Positions 55,267-64,000 of a DNA stretch of 64,000 bases are shown piece by piece (the stretch's first letter is position 1; every line of letters starts with the position of its first letter). A program made the position numbers and the translations under genes. Origin of the DNA: Alkalihalobacillus sp. LMS39 (GTDB lineage: Bacteria; Bacillota; Bacilli; Bacillales; Bacillaceae_F); the NCBI RefSeq assembly GCF_022812285.1, contig NZ_CP093300.1, forward strand, positions 4,030,001 through 4,094,000, given 5' to 3'. Below the pieces are notes generated by a model that was given only the letters and a program-made list of their open reading frames with translations, was not told where the DNA came from and ran no database searches.

Positions 55267-56382
55267 ATGAGAGATCCAAGAATTGAAACGTTAGCAAAAA
55301 ATTTAATTCAATACTCAGTAAGACTTCAAAAAGGTGAAAAAGTGTTAATTGAAAATTTCGGACTAGAGCGCGAACTCGTTACGGCGTTAGTTAAAGAAGC
55401 TCATCAAGTTGGTGGGATTCCGTTCGTATCAATTAAAGATCACCAAGTAGATAGATCATTACTGTTAGAAGCTTCAGAAGAGCAATTGCAAAAAACGGCC
55501 GAGTTTGAAGCGACTGTCATGAAAGAAATGGATGCTTATATCGGTCTGCGTGCAGGAAATAATATTTCCGAATTAAGTGATGTACCTGGCGATAAAATGG
55601 CGTTACATAGCAAAACCGTTGGAACTATTGTTCACCGTGAGATTCGTGTACCAAAAACAAAATGGTGCGTGTTACGTTACCCTACATCATCCATGGCTCA
55701 ATTAGCGGATATGAGTACAGAAGCATTTGAGGACTTTTACTTCAATGTTTGTAATTTAGACTACGGAAAAATGGACAAAGCAATGGATTCTCTTGTTGCA
55801 TTAATGAATAAAACCGATAAAGTCCGGATCGTTGCGCCAAACACAGATCTTACTTTCTCCATTAAAGATATCCCTGCGATCAAATGTGCAGGTGAATATA
55901 ACATTCCTGATGGGGAGGTATACACTGCTCCGATTAAAGATTCAGTAAATGGAACAATAACATATAATACTCAGTCTCCATACCAGGGATTTGTTTACGA
56001 GAATATTTCATTTACGTTTAAAGATGGAAAAATTGTGGATGCCACCGCAAATGATACAGACCGTATTAATCATATTTTAGATACAGACGAAGGTGCTCGA
56101 TATATCGGAGAATTTGCCATTGGAGTAAATCCATTTATTCTTCATCCAATGAAGGATACATTATTTGATGAAAAAATAGATGGTAGTATTCATTTCACAC
56201 CTGGTCAAACGTATGATAATGCCTCAAACGGCAACAATTCTGCCATCCATTGGGACATCGTTTTAATCCAAAGAGAAGAATACGGTGGCGGCGAACTTTA
56301 TTTTGATGATGTGTTAATTCGAAAAGACGGTCGCTTTGTTATTGATGAATTACAATGTTTAAATCCTGAAAATTTAAAGTAA
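55267..56382 (+). CDS. ampS: M29 family aminopeptidase (AmpS-like)
   Basis: Metallo-aminopeptidase of the thermophilic M29 family, 371 residues. Family landmarks include GEKVLIENFG near 24, EYNIPDGEVYTAP near 218 (metal glutamates), GEFAIGVNP near 283, DEKIDGSIHFTPGQTYD near 307 and a late IHWD near 339 (metal His and Asp). It is cytoplasmic, with a broad N-terminal residue preference in characterised members. SD GTGAGGAGG. Convergent with the murC operon. Confidence 0.92.
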   Translation: MRDPRIETLAKNLIQYSVRLQKGEKVLIENFGLERELVTALVKEAHQVGGIPFVSIKDHQVDRSLLLEASEEQLQKTAEFEATVMKEMDAYIGLRAGNNISELSDVPGDKMALHSKTVGTIVHREIRVPKTKWCVLRYPTSSMAQLADMSTEAFEDFYFNVCNLDYGKMDKAMDSLVALMNKTDKVRIVAPNTDLTFSIKDIPAIKCAGEYNIPDGEVYTAPIKDSVNGTITYNTQSPYQGFVYENISFTFKDGKIVDATANDTDRINHILDTDEGARYIGEFAIGVNPFILHPMKDTLFDEKIDGSIHFTPGQTYDNASNGNNSAIHWDIVLIQREEYGGGELYFDDVLIRKDGRFVIDELQCLNPENLK

Positions 56383-56423
56383 AAGAAAAAGGAGCGTGCA
56401 TTTGAGCACGCCCCTTTTCTTTG
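56383..56423. terminator. Bidirectional terminator after ampS
   Basis: GCGTGC/GCACGC core stem extended by AAAAGG/CCCTTTT pairing, with A/T runs on both sides. It serves ampS and the small gene on the other strand. Confidence 0.88.
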
Positions 56424-56450
56424 TTACTATTGTTTTCTTCTTCATCCTTT

Positions 56451-56570
56451 TTAAAATATGCTTTTCCATAAACCAATAATGAGTCTTGGAAAATATAATA
56501 CGAGTTCGGCTCCCCAGCCAAGTAACGTACTAATCGCCATATCATTGTCTTTCTTTTTAGTCTGATTCAT
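56451..56570 (-). CDS. Small membrane-associated peptide downstream of murC (39 aa)
   Basis: Short gene read from the minus strand: ATG at 56570, six bases after GAGGTG, and TAA at 56451-56453. The product starts MNQTKKKDND and continues with a hydrophobic helix MAISTLLGWGAELVLYFPRL before IIGLWKSIF. It lies 27 bases after murC with a terminator beyond, so it is probably the last gene of the murC transcript. I do not recognise the family. A membrane location and a link to cell wall synthesis are inference. Confidence 0.65.
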   Translation of the reverse strand: MNQTKKKDNDMAISTLLGWGAELVLYFPRLIIGLWKSIF

Positions 56571-56597
56571 AACCTGCACCTCTTTTAAGACAATGGT

Positions 56598-57899
56598 TTA
56601 CGATGTAATGACATCCTGATAGGCATTTTGGAATTTCTGAACATCTCCAGCACCCATAAATAAAATAACACCATTTGTATGAGCCGTTAATGTTGAGACC
56701 GTTTCTTCCGTTATTAAATCAGCGCCCTCAATTAAAGAACGAAGGTCTTCAATGGAAAGACTATCATTGTTTTCTCTTGCCGAACCAAAGATTTCGCATA
56801 AATACACTTTGTCTGCTTGCCCTAACTTTTCTGCAAACTCATGTAAAAATGTTTTAGTTCTCGTAAATGTATGCGGCTGAAAAACAGCGACAACTTCACG
56901 GTCAGGGTATTTTTGTTTTGTCGCCTCTATCGTCGCGAAAATTTCAGTAGGATGGTGCGCATAATCATCAATTAAAATTTGTGATCCAATTTTTGTTTCA
57001 CTAAAACGACGTTTCACACCACCAAAACTCGCTAAGCTTTCTTTTAATATATCAACAGACACATTTTCATAATGGCATAACGCAATTACAGAAAGGGCAT
57101 TTAATACATTATGTTTGCCATAGCCTGGAATCGAAAATGTCCCGTAAAAATGATGACGTACAAATACATCAAAAGACAACCCTGTGCTTGTAACGGTTAA
57201 ATTTCTAGCTTGAAAATCATTATGTTCTCCAAAACCATAAAACACAACAGGAACATTGGCATGGATCCCTTGTAAATATTGGTCGTCCCCACAAGCAATA
57301 ATTCCTTTTTTCACTTGCTTTGCCATTTCTTGAAAAGCTGAAAAAACATCTTCTACATCTTTAAAATAATCAGGATGATCAAAATCGATATTTGTCATGA
57401 TGCAGTAATCAGGATGGTAATTTAAAAAGTGACGGCGATATTCACATGCTTCAAAAACAAAATATTTACTATCTTCTTGTCCTTTTCCTGTTCCATCTCC
57501 AATCAAAAAAGAAGTAGGATGAGCCGAACCAAGAACATGAGAAAGTAGTCCAGTTGTGGACGTTTTCCCATGAGAACCTGTAACAGCAATGCTCGTAAAG
57601 TTTTTAATGAATTCTCCTAAAAACGTTGGGTAAGGATACACTTCTATCCCTAATTCTGCCGCTTTTTTTATTTCATCATGGTCACTTTTATATGCAGCGG
57701 AAGCAACAATCGTTTGTCCTTGTTCAATATTTTTTTCATGAAAAGGTAAAATGTCAATTCCTTTTTCTTCTAGAGGTTTTTGAGTGAAAAATCTCTTTTC
57801 TACATCAGAACCTTGGACCGTTTCATTCATGTCATGCAGGATTTGAGCAAGTGCACTCATTCCTGAACCTTTAATTCCTATAAAGTGGTAAACAGTCAT
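56598..57899 (-). CDS. murC: UDP-N-acetylmuramate--L-alanine ligase
   Basis: Adds L-alanine to UDP-MurNAc in peptidoglycan precursor synthesis. The 433 residues begin with the UDP-binding [18 protein letters not shown]; the ATP loop [12 protein letters not shown] is near 105; [10 protein letters not shown] near 320 and QPHTFTR near 345 mark the ligase C-domain. ATG at 57899 follows GGAGGTC; a longer open frame upstream has no SD. It is separated by 242 bases from the next upstream gene. Confidence 0.97.
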   Translation of the reverse strand: MTVYHFIGIKGSGMSALAQILHDMNETVQGSDVEKRFFTQKPLEEKGIDILPFHEKNIEQGQTIVASAAYKSDHDEIKKAAELGIEVYPYPTFLGEFIKNFTSIAVTGSHGKTSTTGLLSHVLGSAHPTSFLIGDGTGKGQEDSKYFVFEACEYRRHFLNYHPDYCIMTNIDFDHPDYFKDVEDVFSAFQEMAKQVKKGIIACGDDQYLQGIHANVPVVFYGFGEHNDFQARNLTVTSTGLSFDVFVRHHFYGTFSIPGYGKHNVLNALSVIALCHYENVSVDILKESLASFGGVKRRFSETKIGSQILIDDYAHHPTEIFATIEATKQKYPDREVVAVFQPHTFTRTKTFLHEFAEKLGQADKVYLCEIFGSARENNDSLSIEDLRSLIEGADLITEETVSTLTAHTNGVILFMGAGDVQKFQNAYQDVITS

Positions 57900-58067
57900 A
57901 GACTGGACCTCCATACTAATCTTGATATAGTCTAACATGATACTCATTTTATGTAATGACTACAGTATTGTTTTCATACATTTTTTTATTATAGCAGAAA
58001 TTAGAAAAGAGAAAAACAACCGATTTTTGATTCGGCTACCCCATCCACCAGTATATGCACATTTAAA

Positions 58068-58127
58068 CAAGAAAAGACCTATGTTTTTTTAAAAGGGCGT
58101 TAAAGTTTCCCTAATAAACATAGGCCA
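58068..58127 (-). terminator. Terminator after the nicotinate phosphoribosyltransferase gene
   Basis: Stem CCTATGTTT/AAACATAGG with an inner GGG/CCC pairing, followed by TCTTTTCTT on the minus strand. Confidence 0.8.
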
Positions 58128-58141
58128 TAATTCCTTTTCAT

Positions 58142-59239
58142 TTATTCCACTAATTCTAAGCGAGGGTTATCATTATAACGACGTCCAGCCTTTGCTTGTG
58201 GCTCTCCGTTTAGTATAACATTATCACCTGTGAACCCAATATTAATTTTTAATAAACTGCTGCCCACACCATAAATATCAACAGGAACATTTTCTTCTTC
58301 ATATTCTTTAATTCGTTCTGCAGTAAATCCGCCTGTTGCAATTATTTTCACATGAGTAAAACCTTCTTTATTGAGTGCATCACGCAAGGCAAAGATAAGA
58401 TGTGGGTTGACACCACGGGGATCAAAGGCACCCATAATCTCTGGATTTCGACAAAAGTACTGGTCCACCATCGTTCGTGATGTATCAACACGAACACCTT
58501 TTAATTCTTCACCGAAAGCACGTGCGACTTTTAATGCATCTGTAACAACGTCATTATTATAATCAACAAGAGCCATTAAATCATCTTCAGGAAATGTTTC
58601 TTTATATGCTTGGGTTGCAGCAACAACGTCTCCTTCAAACAGTTGAATAAGTGCATGGGGCATCGTTCCCATTCCTTTTTTTCCCCACCATTCGTTCATC
58701 GCATGTGTTGCTTGTGCTTGCGACCCACCAATAAAGGCAGCATATCCATCTCCAGATTGCTGAGTGAAATGGTCATCACGGTCCCCCATAAAAATAACGG
58801 GCTTTTGAAAACCAGACTTTCTTGCCGCTTTGACTACTTTATACACATTCGTAGCGACAGACGTTCGTCTCGCAAAAATTCCATCAATGACTCCTTCTAA
58901 GAAACCAAAGTTCTGATATGGCCCCGTTACAGTTAGGACTGTTTCAAACGGTTTAATTTTGTCACCATCTTTAAGTGAACGAATCTCTAACGTTTCAGGA
59001 TCTTTAGCGAACGTTTTGATTAACGCAATCACTTCGTCAGTCCCACACAATATGGCATTTGTTTTTTGGAAAAACTGCATTGTTACTATATTTTCATGAC
59101 GATACTTTTCTACAATTTTCCTTGTTTTTAAAAAGTAAACGGCTGAAAACCAACCTTCTGACACACGTTCATCAAATTTAAACGTTTTGTTTGTCAAACG
59201 TTTAATTTTCCCTTGTAATTTCAGTTCGATTTCCTTCAT
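58142..59239 (-). CDS. Nicotinate phosphoribosyltransferase (short type)
   Basis: Likely makes nicotinate mononucleotide from nicotinate and PRPP in NAD salvage. The 365 residues form the type II phosphoribosyltransferase fold: the N-terminal segment RVSEGWFSAVYFLKTRKIVEKYR, FLEGVIDGIFARRTS near 112, GGSQAQATHAMNEWWG near 172, VDTSRTMVDQYF near 250 and TGGFTAERIKEYEE near 304. It is shorter than B. subtilis PncB (about 490), so it belongs to a different subgroup; specificity is inferred. SD AAGGAG. Confidence 0.82.
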   Translation of the reverse strand: MKEIELKLQGKIKRLTNKTFKFDERVSEGWFSAVYFLKTRKIVEKYRHENIVTMQFFQKTNAILCGTDEVIALIKTFAKDPETLEIRSLKDGDKIKPFETVLTVTGPYQNFGFLEGVIDGIFARRTSVATNVYKVVKAARKSGFQKPVIFMGDRDDHFTQQSGDGYAAFIGGSQAQATHAMNEWWGKKGMGTMPHALIQLFEGDVVAATQAYKETFPEDDLMALVDYNNDVVTDALKVARAFGEELKGVRVDTSRTMVDQYFCRNPEIMGAFDPRGVNPHLIFALRDALNKEGFTHVKIIATGGFTAERIKEYEEENVPVDIYGVGSSLLKINIGFTGDNVILNGEPQAKAGRRYNDNPRLELVE

Positions 59240-59350
59240 CCCTATGCTCCTTGCCTATCCATTATCACCTATGCGTATATGAGCTACGACTATGGCTTTT
59301 CTATTTTCTACTTCTATCTTATTAAAACAATCTTAAGAAAACAAGCAGTC

Positions 59351-61558
59351 CTACTTTACATCTGCTTCATGAAATCTGTTTTCAAAATCTTGTATGGATA
59401 CGAGTATGTTTCTTGGTTTGCTTCCCATCGCTTCTGAAACAATTCCTTGTGCCTCCATCATATCAATTAATCGAGCAGCGCGATTGTATCCTATACGAAA
59501 CCGTCTTTGTAAACTAGAGGCTGATGCCCCTTCTTGTTCGATAGCAAAATAACAAGCTTCTTCAAACAATTCATCTTCTTGTTCTACACCTTCTTGTACT
59601 TTTACTAGATGCTCATTCTCTAGTATATAGTCTGGTGGCATTTGTTCTTTAACAAAAGAAAGGACTTGTTCAATTTCATCATCAGATACAAATGTCCCTT
59701 GCACTCGAATTGGTTTGGACGTTCCATTTTCATGGAATAACATATCTCCTTTTCCTAACAACCGTTCTGCTCCCGACATGTCAATGATTGTTCTAGAGTC
59801 AACTTGTGATGAAACAGAAAATGCAATTCGGGTAGGAACATTGGCTTTAATTAATCCTGTGATGACGTCAACTGATGGTCTTTGTGTTGCTAATAACAAA
59901 TGAATTCCACACGCTCTAGCTTTTTGAGCAATTCGACAAATCGCATCCTCCACATCTTGTGGCGACACCATCATCAAGTCCGCCAATTCATCGATCACTA
60001 CAACGATATACGGCAAAGCCGGTGTATCTCCTTCTGAATATAAATCGTTATAGCGACTAATATCACGAGCACCTCGCTGGGAGAAAAGCTCATACCTTCT
60101 TTCCATTTCAAGTACTACCCACTTCAATGCTGCTGTTGCTTGTTTTGCATCGGTAATAACCGGTGTAACAAGATGTGGTAATTCATTATAAGGAGCTAAC
60201 TCTACCATTTTAGGGTCGATTAGTAATAGTTTCACTTCACTTGGTGTCGCTTTATAAAGCAAGCTGATTAAAATCGAATTGATACAAACACTCTTCCCTG
60301 ATCCTGTTGCCCCCGCAACAAGCCCATGTGGCATTTTATTCAAATCTGTAATAACAGGCTGACCAGAAATGTCGAGTCCTAGTGCTACTGTTAAAGGAGA
60401 ACGTTTTTCTTGAAATTCTCTCCTTCTTATTATTTCACGTAAAAACACCGGTTTACTTACCATGTTGGGAACTTCAATTCCTATCGCATTTTTTCCAGGG
60501 ATCGGTGCCTCCATACGAATATCTTTTGCGGCTAACGATAGTTTAATATCATCCGTTAAACCTGTAATCTTACTCACTTTCACACCCGGTGCTGGTTGAA
60601 TCTCAAATCTAGTTACAGAAGGCCCTTTTGTCACATGAACGACCTTGGCATTTACATTAAAGTGTTGTAATGTCACTTCTAATAGTTTCGATTGTTCATG
60701 TAGCCACTCTTGTCCTTCATCTTCAAAACGAGGCGGAATCGCTAATAGCTGAATTGTTGGAAACTCATAGTTGTTTTTTTTCTGATTCACCTTTTGTTTG
60801 TCAGAAGGTAACATTAACACATTAAAGGGAACAGAGCTTTTTTTCGGTTGTGTGACAGTTGTTTGTTGTCGTTTCACTTCTTTTTCTGAGTCTTGACTTG
60901 GGATATTCGGTTTTTCTTGGACCGTCTCCTCTTTTAGTTTTTCTTCTTCTATTGCTTCAACTTCTCTAACTTCAACTTCTTCATTTTCTAGCTTAGTTTC
61001 TTCTTCTAATTCATCCCCATTTTCATGCAATAACTGCTCGGAGAAAGCTTGCACTTTTTCTTTTGTCGTCTCTGAAACTTCTACCGTAGAAGAAGAAATA
61101 TCTTCATGGTAAGTAGAAAAAGGCTTGTCCTCTTCAACCACAGGGATTTCAGGAAACGGTATTGGCTCTTGTTTTATATAAGGAATATTTTCTTTTTCAC
61201 GACGTTTATAACCATAAACAGGAGAAGGAATATCTCTCGCCTTAAATTGTGTTCCCGTAAATTTTTCTTTTTCTTTCCCTTGTTTTTCTTCATTTATTTG
61301 TTTGTTTTGTTGTCGTTTACTCGTGCGACTTTTTTCCGGTTGAGCGGTGGAAGCTTGTGTCTTTGGTTCGCCATCTTCAATAAGAGGAAATCGGAATTTC
61401 CCTTGCTTTGGGTAATGTGTAATCATCTTCGGTGTCGTGTTACGTCCATCTGCCTCGATTCGACCTTTGAACGTTTTCGGGTTATCCTCTTCAAAAGAGC
61501 TTCCATCTTTCGGAAACATTAGCTCTTGAATTTTTTTAAACCAACTTTGAATGGCCAT
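59351..61558 (-). CDS. sftA: DNA translocase SftA (soluble FtsK/SpoIIIE type)
   Basis: Septum-associated DNA motor which moves DNA away from the closing division septum. The 735 residues lack membrane segments, separating it from SpoIIIE. There is a long acidic linker (about 60-260), then the motor with GATGSGKSVC (Walker A, near 420), LIDPKMVEL and VVIDELADLMM (Walker B), and a C-terminal winged-helix gamma domain (SSLQRRFRIGYNRAARLIDMM). It is shorter than the B. subtilis protein of about 950 residues, the difference being in the linker. The SD is weak. Confidence 0.93.
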   Translation of the reverse strand: MAIQSWFKKIQELMFPKDGSSFEEDNPKTFKGRIEADGRNTTPKMITHYPKQGKFRFPLIEDGEPKTQASTAQPEKSRTSKRQQNKQINEEKQGKEKEKFTGTQFKARDIPSPVYGYKRREKENIPYIKQEPIPFPEIPVVEEDKPFSTYHEDISSSTVEVSETTKEKVQAFSEQLLHENGDELEEETKLENEEVEVREVEAIEEEKLKEETVQEKPNIPSQDSEKEVKRQQTTVTQPKKSSVPFNVLMLPSDKQKVNQKKNNYEFPTIQLLAIPPRFEDEGQEWLHEQSKLLEVTLQHFNVNAKVVHVTKGPSVTRFEIQPAPGVKVSKITGLTDDIKLSLAAKDIRMEAPIPGKNAIGIEVPNMVSKPVFLREIIRRREFQEKRSPLTVALGLDISGQPVITDLNKMPHGLVAGATGSGKSVCINSILISLLYKATPSEVKLLLIDPKMVELAPYNELPHLVTPVITDAKQATAALKWVVLEMERRYELFSQRGARDISRYNDLYSEGDTPALPYIVVVIDELADLMMVSPQDVEDAICRIAQKARACGIHLLLATQRPSVDVITGLIKANVPTRIAFSVSSQVDSRTIIDMSGAERLLGKGDMLFHENGTSKPIRVQGTFVSDDEIEQVLSFVKEQMPPDYILENEHLVKVQEGVEQEDELFEEACYFAIEQEGASASSLQRRFRIGYNRAARLIDMMEAQGIVSEAMGSKPRNILVSIQDFENRFHEADVK

Positions 61559-61695
61559 ATGTAATCACTCTTTCAAATTCCTCTTTTTTAAAGGCTTTTC
61601 GCATAAGCTGTTGCATTGGAACAATGTTTTCCTCATTAGTGATATAAAGCGAGTATAACTCGATTTCAGTTTAGAAAAACATCTTTTAAGAAAAA

Positions 61696-61740
61696 CGCTC
61701 TTCTTGAATAAACTTTCAAAGCTTCACTGCTAGACCAAAA
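61696..61740 (+). repeat. Family B repeat, copy B4 (right-end fragment)
   Basis: Only the right part remains: CGCTCTTCTTGAATAAACTTTC, AAAGCTTCACTGC and TAGACCAAAA, close to the right ends of B2 and B3. It is again about 20 bases before a minus-strand terminator (that of ytpQ). Confidence 0.6.
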
Positions 61741-61762
61741 CTGTTATACTTTCTTATCTTTT

Positions 61763-61808
61763 AAAAAAAGGTTGTTCCAAAAGGTAGCTAACCTTTGTGG
61801 GACAACCT
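61763..61808 (-). terminator. Terminator after ytpQ
   Basis: AGGTTGT-CC-CAAAGGT pairs with ACCTTTTGG-ACAACCT (two mismatches), followed by seven Ts on the minus strand. Confidence 0.9.
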
Positions 61809-61857
61809 CGATGCTTAGCCTCAATTAAATTTATTGTACCATATAATTCCTCATATA

Positions 61858-62658
61858 TCAGTCTTTCTTTGGTTTTCTTTGCGCTAAAATGAAGGTCGGT
61901 TCTAATTCCCCATTTTCATATAAAAATGGTAACGCTGTAATTGGATTATTTCCTTGGTTAAAAAATTGAAACGTCATTTGACCAAGAACATCATAGCCGG
62001 TATCGTTGACCAAATCAGCAATGATACATACATCTTGATGTGGAACGGCAACCGCCATCTTTCCTTTCATATCAAGTTGCATTTTTGCAAGAAACGCTTC
62101 ATTTAAAATCCGACTTGCATCATATCCATCTTTTGTACTCACAAAATAAAAAGAATTCCCCGCAACGATATCTTCTTTTAGTTCAATAGGTAATGATCGC
62201 ATATTAAATTGTGCCATTTCCATAATATCGTTTTTTGTTATATTCGCTTTGTTAATCATCTCTTCATCAAGTAAAACATAGGAATGACCAAGATCAACCG
62301 AGTAATAAATTCTTGTTTCACTAGTATGCTCTGCAAAAATAAGCTGTTTTCCATCTTTCGTTGTTTCCGGAAAAGAGGTCGAACGAATAACTGGAAAAAT
62401 CTTCTTTTCTTTCCCAGCAAGTGTTATGTCTTGCCCCATTGCCTCTAATGCATGATTTACATAACGGACCGCTTCCTCTAGCGCTTCCTCTTTTTTCGTC
62501 TCATATTTAGCCAATAACGGTCTTAACGCAAGCGACACACCTTTTTTATTTTTCTGATTTTCAATACGGAGTACTTGTTCTTTTCTATCATATGATACAG
62601 ACCGGTCTGGTCTTTCTAATTTTTCGGTTACCAATTGTTTTAATTTCGCGATTTCCAA
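61858..62658 (-). CDS. ytpQ: DUF1444 family protein YtpQ
   Basis: Soluble protein of 266 residues matching YtpQ/DUF1444 in length, sequence layout and position. The N-terminal half is charged, and conserved stretches such as VAVPHQDVCIIADL and GNNPITALPFLYENG lie toward the C-terminus. Function unknown. It begins with TTG (MEIAKLKQL), eight bases after AGGAGG. A terminator before it (after ytpP) implies its own promoter. Confidence 0.88.
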   Translation of the reverse strand: MEIAKLKQLVTEKLERPDRSVSYDRKEQVLRIENQKNKKGVSLALRPLLAKYETKKEEALEEAVRYVNHALEAMGQDITLAGKEKKIFPVIRSTSFPETTKDGKQLIFAEHTSETRIYYSVDLGHSYVLLDEEMINKANITKNDIMEMAQFNMRSLPIELKEDIVAGNSFYFVSTKDGYDASRILNEAFLAKMQLDMKGKMAVAVPHQDVCIIADLVNDTGYDVLGQMTFQFFNQGNNPITALPFLYENGELEPTFILAQRKPKKD

Positions 62659-62725
62659 CTTACACGCCTCCTATCATTATTATTGTAACATCCCAGAGCA
62701 GAAAATAGAAAAGCTTGGTCTTATC

Positions 62726-62775
62726 CGAAAAAAGAAAAGCCGTTACTTCAGTATCAAACGATACAGAAATAACGA
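62726..62775 (-). terminator. Terminator after ytpP
   Basis: Fifteen-position stem CGTTATTTCTGTATC/GATACTGAAGTAACG (two non-Watson-Crick positions) with a 4-nt loop and GCTTTTCTTTTTT on the minus strand. Confidence 0.9.
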
Positions 62776-62788
62776 CCAAACTTTCTTT

Positions 62789-63106
62789 TTATTCAGAGAC
62801 CGAAGATAAAAACTGTTCGATTTCTTCTTGTGTTTTTCGGTCTTTACTCACAAAACGAGCGATTTCCTCACCATCCCGATAAACAAGAAAGCTTGGAATC
62901 CCAAACACATCTAATTGTGCGCATAAATCAATAAACTCATCTCGGTTCGCATAGAAAAACGTCATGTTTGCAAATTTAGCTTCAACTTCAGGCAAAAATG
63001 GTTCAATGACTCGACAATCCGGACACCAATCAGCAGAGAACATAACAACTGAAATTCCTTTTTTAATTTCTTCATGATACATCTCTAAACTTTGTAACTC
63101 TTTCAT
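62789..63106 (-). CDS. ytpP: Thioredoxin-like protein YtpP
   Basis: Thioredoxin-fold protein of 105 residues. The active site is FSADWCPDCRVIEPF with C28 and C31 (CPDC, not the usual CGPC), and the cis-proline is in GIPSFLVY near 70. The substrate is unknown. The ATG follows GAGGTGGG; it lies 12 bases after the IIC-like membrane gene, so the two are co-transcribed. Confidence 0.9.
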   Translation of the reverse strand: MKELQSLEMYHEEIKKGISVVMFSADWCPDCRVIEPFLPEVEAKFANMTFFYANRDEFIDLCAQLDVFGIPSFLVYRDGEEIARFVSKDRKTQEEIEQFLSSVSE

Positions 63107-63118
63107 TTTCCCACCTCA

Positions 63119-64000
63119 TTATTGTTCGATTTTCATATCACCTAGCTTAATCCATCCTAACTTACGCAACCATTCCGATAGTACCAAACTAATAATCGCA
63201 GGTCCAATAAAGTGAAGCAGAAAAACACCCCAGAAGACATTCCAAGAAAAACCCATATGTGTGAATGTCATAATTTGTCCAACAAATCCACTCGTTCCCA
63301 TTCCAGCACCAGCAGGATTATTTGTCATCACAAATACCGTCGTTGCTATAGGTGCTAAGATGGCTCCGGCTATCATAGGCGGAAGTAAAATTCTTGGGTT
63401 TTTTACGATATTCGGCACTTGCAACATCGATGTCCCAATTCCAATCGCTATTAATCCAGACCATTTATTTTCTCGATAACTACTTACTGCAAATCCAATC
63501 ATTTGAGCGGCACACCCCACTGTGGCAGCTCCTGCCGCAACCCCTTCTAACTCAAGCATTATCGCAATCGCTGCACTTGAAATCGGAGCCGTTAACGCTA
63601 ATCCCATAAGGACGGCTACAATAATTCCCATAACAAAAGGCTGCTGCTCTGTCGCCCACATAATAATATTACCAAACGATGTCATCCCCGATTGAATCCA
63701 TGGTCCTATAAACGTTGCAACAAAAAAACCTGAAAAAATTGTCACAAAGGGCGTCACAATAATATCAACTTTTGTTTCCTTTGAAACTAATTTCCCTAGT
63801 TCCGCTGAAATGACCGCACTAATAAAAGCGCCTGCCGGTCCACCTAGTTCTGCCCCAGCTGCCCCACTTACGACTGCAGCAAAAACAACAAGTCTCGGTG
63901 CTTTTAATCCATAAGCAACCGCAACACCAATTGCCGGTCCCATCAATCCCATTGCTAATATACCCATATTTTGAATGAAATCAGCTATACCAGGAAAATG
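63119..64000 (-). CDS. PTS IIC-like membrane protein (PTS_EIIC_2 type), 5' end cut by window
   Basis: Highly hydrophobic protein, 294 residues visible, with seven or more membrane segments. Recurrent GAXG and PAIGVAVAYG motifs (VSGAAGAELGGPAGAFISAV, AGAATVGCAAQMIGFAV, ILLPPMIAGAILAPIATTVF) fit the PF13303-type IIC proteins of Bacillus. The frame is open to base 64000, so the start lies outside; the ATG at 63967 is probably internal. No EIIA or EIIB gene is in view. Substrate unknown. Confidence 0.78.
   Translation of the reverse strand, partial: HFPGIADFIQNMGILAMGLMGPAIGVAVAYGLKAPRLVVFAAVVSGAAGAELGGPAGAFISAVISAELGKLVSKETKVDIIVTPFVTIFSGFFVATFIGPWIQSGMTSFGNIIMWATEQQPFVMGIIVAVLMGLALTAPISSAAIAIMLELEGVAAGAATVGCAAQMIGFAVSSYRENKWSGLIAIGIGTSMLQVPNIVKNPRILLPPMIAGAILAPIATTVFVMTNNPAGAGMGTSGFVGQIMTFTHMGFSWNVFWGVFLLHFIGPAIISLVLSEWLRKLGWIKLGDMKIEQ

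Noticed and set aside
56339-56545. 68-codon minus-strand frame after murC
   Set aside because: Wrong frame with no SD; the better call is the 39-codon gene at 56451-56570 with a good SD.

Overview
This is chromosomal DNA from a low-GC, endospore-forming Bacillaceae bacterium. Spore genes (ytrH/ytrI, ytfJ, an alpha/beta-type SASP, refZ), bacillithiol-linked brxC, a tyrS T-box, CcpA and Bacillus-type promoters and SD sequences support this. Gene order follows the Bacillus subtilis dnaE-to-ytpP segment closely (dnaE, ytrHI, nrnA, ytpI, ytoI, ytkL, ald, argGH, ackA, ytxK, tpx, ytfJI, yteJ, sppA, nadK, thiI/nifZ, ezrA, hisJ, refZ, ytsP, dgcP, rpsD, tyrS, acsA/acuABC, motP, ccpA, aroA, ytxJHG, murC, sftA, ytpQ, ytpP). 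Small differences in content suggest another genus-level lineage, possibly the alkaliphile group; that placement is inference. No rRNA, tRNA, prophage, transposase or CRISPR array was seen.

Layout. 1-9.9 kb: 3' truncated dnaE, sporulation membrane genes, nanoRNase NrnA, regulator-like YtoI, a metallo-beta-lactamase-fold hydrolase, a YitT transporter-like protein and alanine dehydrogenase. 10-18.1 kb: a HAD nucleotidase, a thioredoxin-reductase-like flavoprotein, a universal stress protein with a sigma-B-like promoter, argGH with ARG boxes, an EcsC protein and ackA. 18.3-26.5 kb: ytxK, tpx, ytfIJ, sppA-yteJ, nadK, an amidohydrolase and a SASP gene with a sigma-G-like promoter. 27-36 kb: thiI-nifZ, ezrA, hisJ, refZ, fRMsr and a diguanylate cyclase. 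36-42 kb: rpsD with a consensus promoter and leader, tyrS with a tyrosine T-box, and a class A PBP. 42-49.5 kb: the acetate module (acsA, its acetyltransferase AcuA, AcuB and deacetylase AcuC), mtnN, a motP without motS, and ccpA. 49.8-64 kb: aroA, a 720-residue FtsA/PilM-like protein, ytxGHJ behind a sigma-B-like promoter, a peptidase, murC, a nicotinate phosphoribosyltransferase, sftA, ytpQ, ytpP and a truncated PTS IIC-type membrane protein.

The most unusual content lies between the genes. Four kinds of repeat are visible. Family A is a 181-bp structured repeat (two copies of identical length, about 90% identical, with nested helices). Family B is a repeat found four times, always just beyond a terminator. 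Family C is a 179-bp element with four near-palindromic units arranged forward-forward-reverse-reverse at exactly 51, 62 and 51 bp in three full copies, plus one three-unit copy. Family D is a tandem array of five 113-114 bp palindromic units after thiI. One family A copy sits inside a family B copy. I know of no name for any of them, and families A and C are the best candidates for something undescribed.

Two short genes were also read directly: a 47-residue gene at 11677-11820 and a 39-residue gene at 56451-56570. Several starts were moved to fit the SD sequence (for example ytrI, ytoI, argG, ackA, sppA, nadK, rpsD, murC and acuA).
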